From: JAHRVQ01 sp046290215
Lineage (GTDB): Bacteria; Pseudomonadota; Gammaproteobacteria; Pseudomonadales; Azotimanducaceae
Direction of reading: 5' to 3'
Assembly: GCA_046290215.1 (NCBI GenBank)
Contig: JBKAGC010000092.1
Coordinates: forward strand, 1 to 12,856
DNA: 12,856 bases
Shown here: piece by piece, positions 5,414 through 12,499 of the stretch
Position numbering within the stretch: position 1 is the first letter of the stretch
Layout of the letters: the number at the start of each line of letters is the position of its first letter
Notes under the pieces: generated by a model
Seen by the model: only the letters and a program-made list of their open reading frames with translations
Database searches by the model: none
Told to the model about the DNA's origin: nothing
Program-made: the position numbers and the translations under genes

Positions 5414-8341
5414 TTGAGCGAGCAACAAGACGAGCGGTTTGCGGAAATTGAAGCTGGCCTCCGGCGTTTAAAGCCCGCTGTGGCCGAGCGTTTTGTTACC
5501 ACTAATGCACTGATGCTCGAGCACCTGGATACCGGGCAACTGCAGCACTGGCAAAACCTTGTTTGGCAACTGGCAGACGCCGGTTGGCACGGTTGGGAAA
5601 CGGCTTTTGATTATTTGGAATTGGCCGGTCAGATTGAAGCACCAGAGCGCTTGTTGGCGGTGGGCGAATACTGTCTAACGCTGGTCAGCAACTCTTTTGA
5701 ACCTGGCCGCAGCTACTTGCGCGGCGTAGCGCGGCTTGAAAACGACGGCGTTAAGGAACAACTGGAAGATACTGGCGTTTTGCTCCGGCAACGTTTTCAG
5801 CAAGCCTCGAATTTACACAGCCAATATTTTAAAACAGCGATTCAAATCGCAGATCAGGAAAACCTCGAGGGGGTTGCTGCCTGGTGCGAAATCGTGGCTC
5901 GTGCTTGTGAGCTTGAGCGACAAACCGTGCTGGATATTTTGCAGCGCTCTAGCCTCGCACCGGCGCAAGATTGGCTCGCCCTAAATGAAATGGCGCAGCT
6001 AAATTTTCAGAATACCCTGGATTACCTGCAGTTTAGTCATGACATGCAGGCAACCATTGGTGCCGTCGAAGCGGAGCTGTTGAAGTCGGCAGTGCGTTTT
6101 TCCGAGCAGCAGGAAAGTATCCAAGGGCTGCTCGAAACGCTAGGCAAGATGTTACCTCTACTGGGTGATAGCGCGTCGCGTACCCTGGTGAAACTGCTCG
6201 ATGTTTTACCAAATGTGACACAAGCCCAGGCGCTGGTGGCAACTGCAGAGGCGTTACCTCTGGATCAGGAGTGGCTGGTGCTGGAGTGGTTACAGCACCG
6301 CCCAGAAACCTCAACGGAACTGGATAACGAGAAGGCCATAGTGGCATATCTGGAACTTGCTTCTTCCCAGAGTGAAGTTCAATTGCAGAACTTACGGGGC
6401 CAGATTCGACTGTTTGAGGAGCAGCGTGCTTTGCAACTGTTTGCCGAGGGCTTGTGTGGCTCAAGACTGCGCATTGAAGCAGGCGAGTCTCTGCCAACCT
6501 CGGACGGCGTAACAGTTTCATTGCCCATGGAAATCTCGCTTTATGAGACCCGCGAAGATAACTACCGTTTTCTCAAAACCGCGCTGGTACATCAATTAGG
6601 GTGCTACGAGTTCGGTACTTTTGCGCTGCGTCAGGCTGGTAATTTGAATGCCTTTGCCGCGCACTTCAATCACTTCGAGCAGCCGATGTTAGCGGAAAGC
6701 ATCTTTGCGATTTGTGAGGCGGCGCGAATCGATTGGCGCATTGCACATATGTATGCCGGCAGTGCTGTGGATTTGCGGCGGGAAAAACACCTTGAGCTGC
6801 AGCGGCGGGCCAGAGCTATCAAAGATTTATCCCCCCGACAGCAGCTGATGGAAGCGCTGCTGGTCTGTTCATTGGATTCAAGTGTGGCAACGGAAGTAGC
6901 GCCACCGCTCGCGAGCGATGTGCGCTACTTAGAAGAACAGCTGCTGAGATTGCAAAACCCGGTGGCTACCGTGACCGACGCCATGGATATCATGGCGGTG
7001 TGTTTTGAAGTGATTTCCCTGACCCCAATCGATTTACAATCTCCGCCATTGGTGGGTTACCGTGGCACAATTCCATTTGACGATGCCAATTTAAATTTGC
7101 AGCTTACCGCCCTCGAAGAATTACAAGCGGAACTCACCGAGGAGTTGGCGGAGGACGACGATGAGGGCATAGAAATGCACGGCACTACGGACCCTGCAGA
7201 CATGGACGTGGACGAGTTGGAAGCAGGGGATGTGGAGGATCCATCCGCTATTTTGCCATCGGATGATGACTTAAACGGCGATGACTTTGATCAGGTGGAA
7301 GACCCTAACGGTTTAAAACGGGCGCAGGAGTTACTGGCGCAGCGTAAAGCCGTGGAGCAAACCTTCCGTTATGACGAGTGGGATTACGGCATCCAGGATT
7401 ATCGCCGCCGTTGGTGCACCTTGTTTGAGTTTCGTACTCTTGAGCAAGACTTTGATTTTGTTCCGGATACTCTCGCGGAACATCGGGCTTTATCAAATCG
7501 CGTTAGACGTCAACTCAATATGCTCAGGCCAGAGCTGCTGCGAAAAGTTAAAGGCGTTGCCGATGGCGAAGAGTTAGATCTTGAGCGAGCGATTGAAGCG
7601 ATGGTGGATAAAAAATCCGGTGTTAGCCCGAGCGAGCACATTTATGTACAGCGGCAGCGTAAAGAACGCGATGTGGCGGCGTTGTTCTTATTGGATATGA
7701 GCGCCTCCACAGACGATCTAATTGAGCCAGAGCCCACAGTTTACACCGAGCAAGATGATGAGTTCCTGCATGGTTTCTCCTATCCAGAGGAAGAAATGCC
7801 TACCGAGCGCGGCAAAACCATTTTAGATTTGGAAAAGGAATCAGTGGTCTTGATGGCAGAAGCCCTGGAGGGGCTTGGTGATTCCTACGCGGTTTGTGGA
7901 TTCTCTGGGTATGGCCGCGACCGGGTTGAGTATTATGTGTGCAAGGATTTCGACGAACCCTACAACTATCAGGCGAAGGCCAATATCGGTGGCATTAAGC
8001 CCTGTCGAAGCACCCGGATGGGGCCCGCCATCCGCCATGCGACGAAGATGCTGAGTGAAACTGAATCCCGGGTGAAAGCCTTGATTATTATTAGTGACGG
8101 CTACCCCCAGGACTTTGACTATGGCCAGGATCGCAATAGCAAGGACTATGGCATTAAGGACACCACCAAAGCCTTAAGTGAAGCGAGCCAGAAAGGTGTG
8201 CAAAGCTTCTGTTTAACGGTGGATCCCTCTGGTCACGACTACCTGCGTGAAATGTGCCCAGATCAGCAGTACATGGTGATGCAGGACATCACACAACTAC
8301 CTGACGAGCTTTCGAAGGTTTACCGGGGATTAACCTCATGA
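5414..8341 (+). CDS. NorD/CbbO-type VWA domain protein, long form
   Basis: A 975-residue cytoplasmic protein; no signal peptide or membrane segment is evident. About 570 residues of Leu/Ala/Glu-rich, probably alpha-helical repeat come first, then a very acidic linker (about 576-633, rich in Asp/Glu), then the NorD/CbbO signature YDEWDYGIQDYRRRWC (653-668), then a C-terminal VWA domain with a full MIDAS: D761-M-S763-A-S765, T867 (STRMGPA) and D895 (ISDGYP). An acidic insertion (about 766-800) lies just after the MIDAS DxSxS. Known partners of NorQ/CbbQ use MIDAS and helical regions to link the ATPase ring to the client. The start is TTG 5414-5416: TAA lies one codon upstream and the next ATG would cut 33 residues. 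AAGTGG or AGGTGA upstream could serve as ribosome-binding site. It overlaps the VOC gene by 4 bp. Confidence 0.92.
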   Translation: MSEQQDERFAEIEAGLRRLKPAVAERFVTTNALMLEHLDTGQLQHWQNLVWQLADAGWHGWETAFDYLELAGQIEAPERLLAVGEYCLTLVSNSFEPGRSYLRGVARLENDGVKEQLEDTGVLLRQRFQQASNLHSQYFKTAIQIADQENLEGVAAWCEIVARACELERQTVLDILQRSSLAPAQDWLALNEMAQLNFQNTLDYLQFSHDMQATIGAVEAELLKSAVRFSEQQESIQGLLETLGKMLPLLGDSASRTLVKLLDVLPNVTQAQALVATAEALPLDQEWLVLEWLQHRPETSTELDNEKAIVAYLELASSQSEVQLQNLRGQIRLFEEQRALQLFAEGLCGSRLRIEAGESLPTSDGVTVSLPMEISLYETREDNYRFLKTALVHQLGCYEFGTFALRQAGNLNAFAAHFNHFEQPMLAESIFAICEAARIDWRIAHMYAGSAVDLRREKHLELQRRARAIKDLSPRQQLMEALLVCSLDSSVATEVAPPLASDVRYLEEQLLRLQNPVATVTDAMDIMAVCFEVISLTPIDLQSPPLVGYRGTIPFDDANLNLQLTALEELQAELTEELAEDDDEGIEMHGTTDPADMDVDELEAGDVEDPSAILPSDDDLNGDDFDQVEDPNGLKRAQELLAQRKAVEQTFRYDEWDYGIQDYRRRWCTLFEFRTLEQDFDFVPDTLAEHRALSNRVRRQLNMLRPELLRKVKGVADGEELDLERAIEAMVDKKSGVSPSEHIYVQRQRKERDVAALFLLDMSASTDDLIEPEPTVYTEQDDEFLHGFSYPEEEMPTERGKTILDLEKESVVLMAEALEGLGDSYAVCGFSGYGRDRVEYYVCKDFDEPYNYQAKANIGGIKPCRSTRMGPAIRHATKMLSETESRVKALIIISDGYPQDFDYGQDRNSKDYGIKDTTKALSEASQKGVQSFCLTVDPSGHDYLREMCPDQQYMVMQDITQLPDELSKVYRGLTS

Positions 8342-8754
8342 CATTGACACCATTTCATCTTGCCATTCCAGTCCGTGACGTGGCGGAAGCGCGACAGTTT
8401 TACGTGGATGTACTGGGCTGTACTGTGGGCCGTACTGCGGAACATTGGGTCGACCTCAATCTGTTCGGTCATCAGTTAGTTTGTCATCAGGCGGAGGCGA
8501 CAAAACTCCACCGGAATCCTGTAGACGGTGATGCTGTGCCAGTACCCCATTTTGGTGTGGTGCTGGAAATGCCAGTGTGGCAAGCGTTTGCTGAACGCTT
8601 GAAGTCCAAGGATGTTAAGTTTGAGATAGAACCGCGCATTCGTTTTGCCGGCCAGGCAGGTGAACAAGCCACATTGTTTTTCTTCGACCCCAGCGGCAAT
8701 GCGCTGGAATTTAAAGCCTTTAACGATATCGACGCAGAGTTGTTTAAAGCTTGA
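8338..8754 (+). CDS. VOC (glyoxalase/dioxygenase fold) family protein
   Basis: A 138-residue vicinal-oxygen-chelate protein with two beta-alpha-beta-beta-beta modules. Candidate metal ligands are H7 (TPFHLAIPVRD), H71 (VPHFGV) and E124 (FFFDPSGNALEFKAF), the usual His/His/Glu positions, so a divalent metal site is likely. The family includes glyoxalases, extradiol dioxygenases, epimerases and resistance proteins, and sequence alone does not choose. The phrase FFFDPSGNALEFKAF is typical of uncharacterised dioxygenase-annotated members. ATG 8338 overlaps the VWA gene stop as ATGA, and GGGGA (8325-8329) lies 8 nt upstream, so translation is probably coupled to the VWA gene. This is the last gene of the plus-strand cluster. 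The coupling hints that it could be a client or a pathway partner of the ATPase/VWA pair. Confidence 0.9.
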   Translation: MTLTPFHLAIPVRDVAEARQFYVDVLGCTVGRTAEHWVDLNLFGHQLVCHQAEATKLHRNPVDGDAVPVPHFGVVLEMPVWQAFAERLKSKDVKFEIEPRIRFAGQAGEQATLFFFDPSGNALEFKAFNDIDAELFKA

Positions 8755-8796
8755 GCCGGGTTACCTACTAATCAGGCTAGTTGGCAAATCACAGGC

Positions 8797-8824
8797 AAAA
8801 AAAACGGCAGTAAAACTGCCGTTT
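8797..8824 (-). terminator. intrinsic terminator of the 96-residue protein gene
   Basis: Stem AAACGGCAG (8802-8810) pairs with CTGCCGTTT (8816-8824) around a 5-nt loop. Read on the minus strand it is followed by an uninterrupted T run (complement of A 8797-8804, 8 bases including the stem end), a classical Rho-independent terminator 28 nt after the stop at 8852. On the plus strand only TTT follows, so it would be a weak terminator for the VOC operon, though it is placed to work in both directions. Confidence 0.88.
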
Positions 8825-8851
8825 AAAGAATCGCTAATTAGGATTTGGGTA

Positions 8852-9142
8852 CTAATCAGCGGTGCTGCTTGCTCGGTCTGTGGTGTAAGTCATATTGCCA
8901 TCAGCAAAGGCACAGACCGCATTAAAACGTTCACCTTCAGCACTGACGCGTAACTTCACTTCGAAGTCGCCGCCACGCTTTTTGATGCGTTTTACTTTGG
9001 TACGGTGGCCATCTTCATATAAACCGCTAATATGGCTTTTGCATTCGGTTAGCGCCTCGCTCTTAGAGTCTGCAGCGAGTGCACTGGTGGAAAGTAAGGT
9101 TGTGAAACAAAAGGCTGAGATTACTGCTAGTGTCGACTTCAT
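8852..9142 (-). CDS. small exported protein of unknown function
   Basis: A 96-residue protein I do not recognise. It has a clear Sec signal peptide: MKS, hydrophobic core of about residues 4-20, and ALA-AD with likely cleavage after A23. The predicted mature part is about 73 residues, with basic (KVKRIKKRGG, about 49-58) and acidic patches, alternating strand-like segments (DFEVKLRVSAEGERFNAVCAF), and exactly two cysteines (C34, C77) that could form one disulfide in the periplasm. ATG 9140-9142 is preceded by an excellent AAGGGAG 7 nt upstream. It is a single-gene unit with its own promoter and terminator, separate from the RND genes that end 238 bp upstream in the same direction. A role at the envelope is inferred only from the signal peptide. 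Confidence 0.85.
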   Translation of the reverse strand: MKSTLAVISAFCFTTLLSTSALAADSKSEALTECKSHISGLYEDGHRTKVKRIKKRGGDFEVKLRVSAEGERFNAVCAFADGNMTYTTDRASSTAD

Positions 9143-9288
9143 AATATGCTCCCTTAAGCATGGTCTGGCCGCAGCCAGATTTTCATATTGGTGTGGGAGC
9201 GGCGGCCAGGTTCGGCTGCCAAATTAAGGGAAGGAATACTGGCTCGCATTTCTTCGGCACTTACAAGCCCCACGATCAATGTAAGCAC
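9143..9288 (-). promoter_or_regulatory. long structured leader upstream of the exported-protein gene
   Basis: If transcription starts near 9289, the untranslated leader is about 147 nt. It contains competing inverted repeats: CTGGC/GCCAG (9165-9169 with 9174-9178), a perfect 8-bp long-range pair (9165-9172 with 9202-9209), and an imperfect GGCGGCC/GGCTGCC pair (9201-9207 with 9214-9220). The Shine-Dalgarno lies in the 6-nt loop of a 5-bp hairpin (9146-9150 with 9157-9161) next to the start codon. A 31-codon open frame (ATG 9247-9249 to TAA 9154-9156) ends inside that loop. None matches a riboswitch I know; regulation by folding is inference. Confidence 0.4.
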
Positions 9289-9316
9289 TGCACACATTAT
9301 ATGGATAATGTGTGCA
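9289..9316. promoter_or_regulatory. perfect 12-bp inverted repeat, probable operator
   Basis: Arms TGCACACATTAT (9289-9300) and ATAATGTGTGCA (9305-9316) are exact reverse complements around the 4-base centre ATGG. It overlaps the -10 and most of the spacer of the minus-strand promoter, where a bound dimeric repressor would block polymerase. No T run follows on either strand, so it is not an intrinsic terminator. I do not recognise the regulator; it does not look like a LexA or Fur box. Confidence 0.75.
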
Positions 9317-9323
9317 ACGTCAA
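9296..9323 (-). promoter_or_regulatory. sigma70-type promoter of the exported-protein gene
   Basis: Read on the minus strand: -35 TTGACG (complement of 9318-9323, 5/6 match), a 16-bp spacer (9302-9317) and a perfect -10 TATAAT (complement of 9296-9301). Predicted transcription start is near 9289-9290. It lies 57 bp past the RND permease stop and is the best promoter match I noticed in the window. Confidence 0.8.
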
Positions 9324-9379
9324 CATAAAACTGGCAATGATAGTTATTCCAATCTCGCGAGTAGTTTCTGCTGTGGTGA

Positions 9380-12300
9380 TCAGGCAGGGGTTGCTGAAGG
9401 CAGCTCAGGGCTGACTTTTGCAGGATTGCGCCGGGCGTAAAAACAGAAAATCGACGGCACCATAATCAGCGCAAGGATTGCCGAACCTGCCACGCCACCG
9501 GCGATGGCCATGGCGCAGGGTGGCCAGAAATGCCCGCCAAAGATGATCAGCGGGATAAATCCGCCAATGGTTGTGATGGTGGTGGAGACAATGTGCCGGG
9601 TAGAGTTGAGAACCACCTGAACCGCAGCGCTAGTGTCACCACGACAAGCCTCAGGATTGGCACGCAAAGCGGACAAAACGATGATAGCGCCGTTAATCGC
9701 TAGCCCCACCAGACCCAGGGTGCCGATCAGGGCGGTGTAACCCAGGGGGTATCCAGATAACCAGACTCCAAAAAGCGCTAGCCCCACAGACAAAAACCCA
9801 ACCAGGCCGATGGTGGCCGCGTGCCGGAATGAATTGAGCGACAGGACAATGACTGCCACCATGAGCCATAAAAACGTTAAGAAGGTGGTAATAATGTTGT
9901 TCACCGCCGCGCCGCGTTCTTCTTCCTCACCACCAAACTCGATGCGGTATTCTGGCGGCAATTGGATATTCTGTTCATCTAAGCGGCGCCGGAAGTCTGC
10001 CACCGCCTCGCTGGGGAATGCATAAGGCAGAAGAAAGCCAGAAATGGTGTTAATGCGTTCATTCTGGTGACGGTCAATCCGGGTGGGTGAAGGCTCGAGG
10101 CGAATCTCGGCAACCTGTTCCAGAGGAATACCCCGATAACCATCGCCACTGCCCGCCGCAACGAATGGCAACGCGTTTAATTCCGTCAGTTGACCACGAC
10201 TACTGTTTTGTAATCTAACCCGAACAGGAATCTCCGTTGAGCCTTCCATCACGTTGGCGGCAATTTGCCCAGTGAGATCATTATTGAGTTGTGTGGGAAT
10301 CTGTTGGTTAGAGAGCCCTAACATGCGCACCATGTTTTCATTGGGATAAACCGAAACCTGCGGCACGTTGCCTGACAAGGTGGCGCTGGTGTAGGTGACG
10401 TCTTTAGTTTCAGACAGCACCAGGCGAATTTGATCGCCAATGTTCTTCAGGGTACCAAGCTCCGGGCCAACGATGCGAATTTCAACCGGGGCTGAGAAGG
10501 GCGGACCTTGCTCAAATGGCAGCGCCATCACACGGGCACCCGGGAACTTTTTCATCAGCTCGCGCTGCAAGGGCGGCAAAATAATGCGCGGATCATCCAC
10601 GTGGGCTGTTGTGACAAAGCCGTTGGCAAAACTCGATACCCCTTCACTGTTACCCACCATGTTGTAATAAACGGTGGGTGCTCTTTCGCCCACAAACCAG
10701 TGACTTTCAACAATTTCTGGGATGGTATCGAAATGCGCCCGGGCTGCATCTACTGCGGTCATGGTTTGTGCAAGGGAAGTGCCAGCGGGCATGGTGATTT
10801 GTACCTGGAACTGATTGCGATCCACCGGTGGAAAGAACGACGAGGTCATGGTGCCAGCCACTAAAAAGCCAACCACCGGCAGAATCAGTGAAGCGCCAAT
10901 ACCAACCAGCGGCTTGTCACAAGCTGTGCGAATGACCTTGCGATACAGTGGCGTAAGTCTTGTCAGAGTCAGGCCATTTACCCACCATTTATCCGGATGA
11001 CTTTCCGCCGGGAAGCGCTGGTCAAAAAAGCCAGCAACGGCAGGCACGATAGTCATGGATAAGAAAAATGACCCGGATACAGACAGCACCACGGCAACAG
11101 CCATGGCACCTGTGAAATCACCAACGCCACCGGGGGTCAGGGCAATGGGTAAAAACGCAAACGCGGTGGTTGCCGTTGACGCCAGCAAGGGTACAAATAG
11201 ATGTTCGATAGACTGGGCAATAGCCTCTGCAACACTAGCACCAGCACGGCGCTTCATCTTGAATTCTTCCACCACCACAATGGCGTTATCGATGAGTAAC
11301 CCCAGGGCGATGATCAGTCCGGTAACTGACATCTGGTGAATGGGGATCTCGAGTATATAAAGCCCGACTAACACAATGGCCATGGTGAGCGGCACAGCGC
11401 TGCCCACAATCACAGCAGAACGTAACCCCATAAGGACAAACAATGCGACCAATACCAGAATAATGGCAAGCAGCAAATTGGTTAATAAAGTCGTCAGACG
11501 TTCGTCGGCGTAATAGTTCTGATCAATAATGATATCGAGCTCCACCATATCCGGTAGCTCGGCATCGTAATTGGCCACAATGGCTTTTGCGTCAGCAACC
11601 CAATGATCCACGCGACGACCGGTTTCCATGGTGGTGGCCACGAGAATGCCCCGTTGGTTATTGACGATGGCGATGGTATTGGGCGGGTCAACATAGTGCT
11701 TGCGCACTGTGGCAACGTCTGAAACCCGGAGAAACTGGCCGGTTCCGGCCCCAGGGATGGGAATCGCGCCAATCCGTTCTGCTGAAGTGAGTTCGCCTTT
11801 TACCTCTACCACCAGAGAGTAGTCGTTACCGTTAACTTCGCCGGCCGCGAGTTTTGTGTCTGAGTTGGCAATAATTTGCATCAATGCAGGTAAAGATAAG
11901 TTGGCGCGGGCCATGGCGTTTGGATCAACTTCTACTACCAGCTCTTGTTCTGGCTCACCAAAAATTTCGGTTTCTTTTGTGCCCGGTAAGGCCGCAAGGC
12001 GGGTTTTGAGTTCCGTGGCGATACGCTCCAGCACCGAGATAGGGGTGCTATCGCTAGTGATTGCCACAGCCAGGGTCACAGCAACAGGCGCTCTTGGGTC
12101 CACATCCGGCTTGCCACTGCCGCTGGGTAGGCTCGGCTCAATGTCGCTCATTTTGTCGCGAATTTCTGACCAGATCAGGTCTGTTTCGGCGGCATCCACA
12201 GAGTCAAACATTTCTACCTGAACGGAAGAGAAGCCGGAGCGAGTGACCGATGAGATTTTTTTAACTTCAGGCACTTCCCTAAGAGCGGTCTCGATTTTTT

Positions 12301-12493
12301 CGGTGACCAGGGTTTCCACCCGTTCCGCTGTGGCGCCGGGAAACACGGTTTCAATTAGACCAAAGCGTTCCGCCATGGTGGGGTCTTCCTGACGCGGCAA
12401 ATTAAAAAATGCCGAGGTGCCCGTGAGCAGAATAAAGCCAAAGGCAAGCACCGTGAGGCGCGGGAAGCGGTAAAACAGATTGGACAGGCGCAT
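9380..12493 (-). CDS. RND efflux transporter permease (HAE1-like)
   Basis: A 1037-residue inner-membrane RND permease, the usual length, expected to form a trimer and expel small molecules using the proton gradient. Seen: N-terminal TM1 (about 13-31), the first large periplasmic loop, a TM2-6 block around residues 330-470, the second periplasmic loop, and the C-terminal TM7-12 block. TM4 reads GLLIDNAIVVVEE, with D402 at the AcrB D407 position and N403 where AcrB has D408. TM10 reads GLVGLAINGAIIVLSALR, with N934 where AcrB has K940. The relay is thus unlike AcrB but self-consistent. ATG 12491-12493 follows the adaptor stop by 6 bp, with a poor Shine-Dalgarno, so coupled translation is likely. 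No outer-membrane channel gene follows. The substrate (drug, bile salt, metal or lipid) is not predictable; the HAE1-type build argues against a CzcA-type metal pump. Confidence 0.95.
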   Translation of the reverse strand: MRLSNLFYRFPRLTVLAFGFILLTGTSAFFNLPRQEDPTMAERFGLIETVFPGATAERVETLVTEKIETALREVPEVKKISSVTRSGFSSVQVEMFDSVDAAETDLIWSEIRDKMSDIEPSLPSGSGKPDVDPRAPVAVTLAVAITSDSTPISVLERIATELKTRLAALPGTKETEIFGEPEQELVVEVDPNAMARANLSLPALMQIIANSDTKLAAGEVNGNDYSLVVEVKGELTSAERIGAIPIPGAGTGQFLRVSDVATVRKHYVDPPNTIAIVNNQRGILVATTMETGRRVDHWVADAKAIVANYDAELPDMVELDIIIDQNYYADERLTTLLTNLLLAIILVLVALFVLMGLRSAVIVGSAVPLTMAIVLVGLYILEIPIHQMSVTGLIIALGLLIDNAIVVVEEFKMKRRAGASVAEAIAQSIEHLFVPLLASTATTAFAFLPIALTPGGVGDFTGAMAVAVVLSVSGSFFLSMTIVPAVAGFFDQRFPAESHPDKWWVNGLTLTRLTPLYRKVIRTACDKPLVGIGASLILPVVGFLVAGTMTSSFFPPVDRNQFQVQITMPAGTSLAQTMTAVDAARAHFDTIPEIVESHWFVGERAPTVYYNMVGNSEGVSSFANGFVTTAHVDDPRIILPPLQRELMKKFPGARVMALPFEQGPPFSAPVEIRIVGPELGTLKNIGDQIRLVLSETKDVTYTSATLSGNVPQVSVYPNENMVRMLGLSNQQIPTQLNNDLTGQIAANVMEGSTEIPVRVRLQNSSRGQLTELNALPFVAAGSGDGYRGIPLEQVAEIRLEPSPTRIDRHQNERINTISGFLLPYAFPSEAVADFRRRLDEQNIQLPPEYRIEFGGEEEERGAAVNNIITTFLTFLWLMVAVIVLSLNSFRHAATIGLVGFLSVGLALFGVWLSGYPLGYTALIGTLGLVGLAINGAIIVLSALRANPEACRGDTSAAVQVVLNSTRHIVSTTITTIGGFIPLIIFGGHFWPPCAMAIAGGVAGSAILALIMVPSIFCFYARRNPAKVSPELPSATPA

Positions 12494-12499
12494 GGGTTG

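Noticed and set aside
6033..6521. 162-codon minus-strand open frame inside the VWA gene
   Set aside because: It is antisense to a well-supported coding region, its product is Pro/Arg/His-rich with no recognisable domain, and it fits a chance open frame opposite GC-moderate coding sequence.
4540..8341. ATPase/VWA pair as a RavA-ViaA or phage-defence MoxR-VWA system
   Set aside because: The ATPase has the CbbQ/NirQ/NorQ C-terminal form and the VWA protein has the NorD EWD/WC signature; no nuclease, protease or other defence effector is present.
9289..9316. The 12-bp inverted repeat as a terminator for the RND operon
   Set aside because: Neither strand has a T run after it and the stem is AT-rich at the loop; its overlap with a near-consensus promoter makes an operator more likely.
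9354..9361. CTCGCGAG 8-bp palindrome just after the RND stop
   Set aside because: Too short and without a following T run to be called a terminator or operator; expected by chance at this length.
9160..9414. 84-codon plus-strand open frame across the leader and promoter region
   Set aside because: It runs antisense through the promoter, palindrome and leader, lacks a ribosome-binding site and its translation resembles no known protein.
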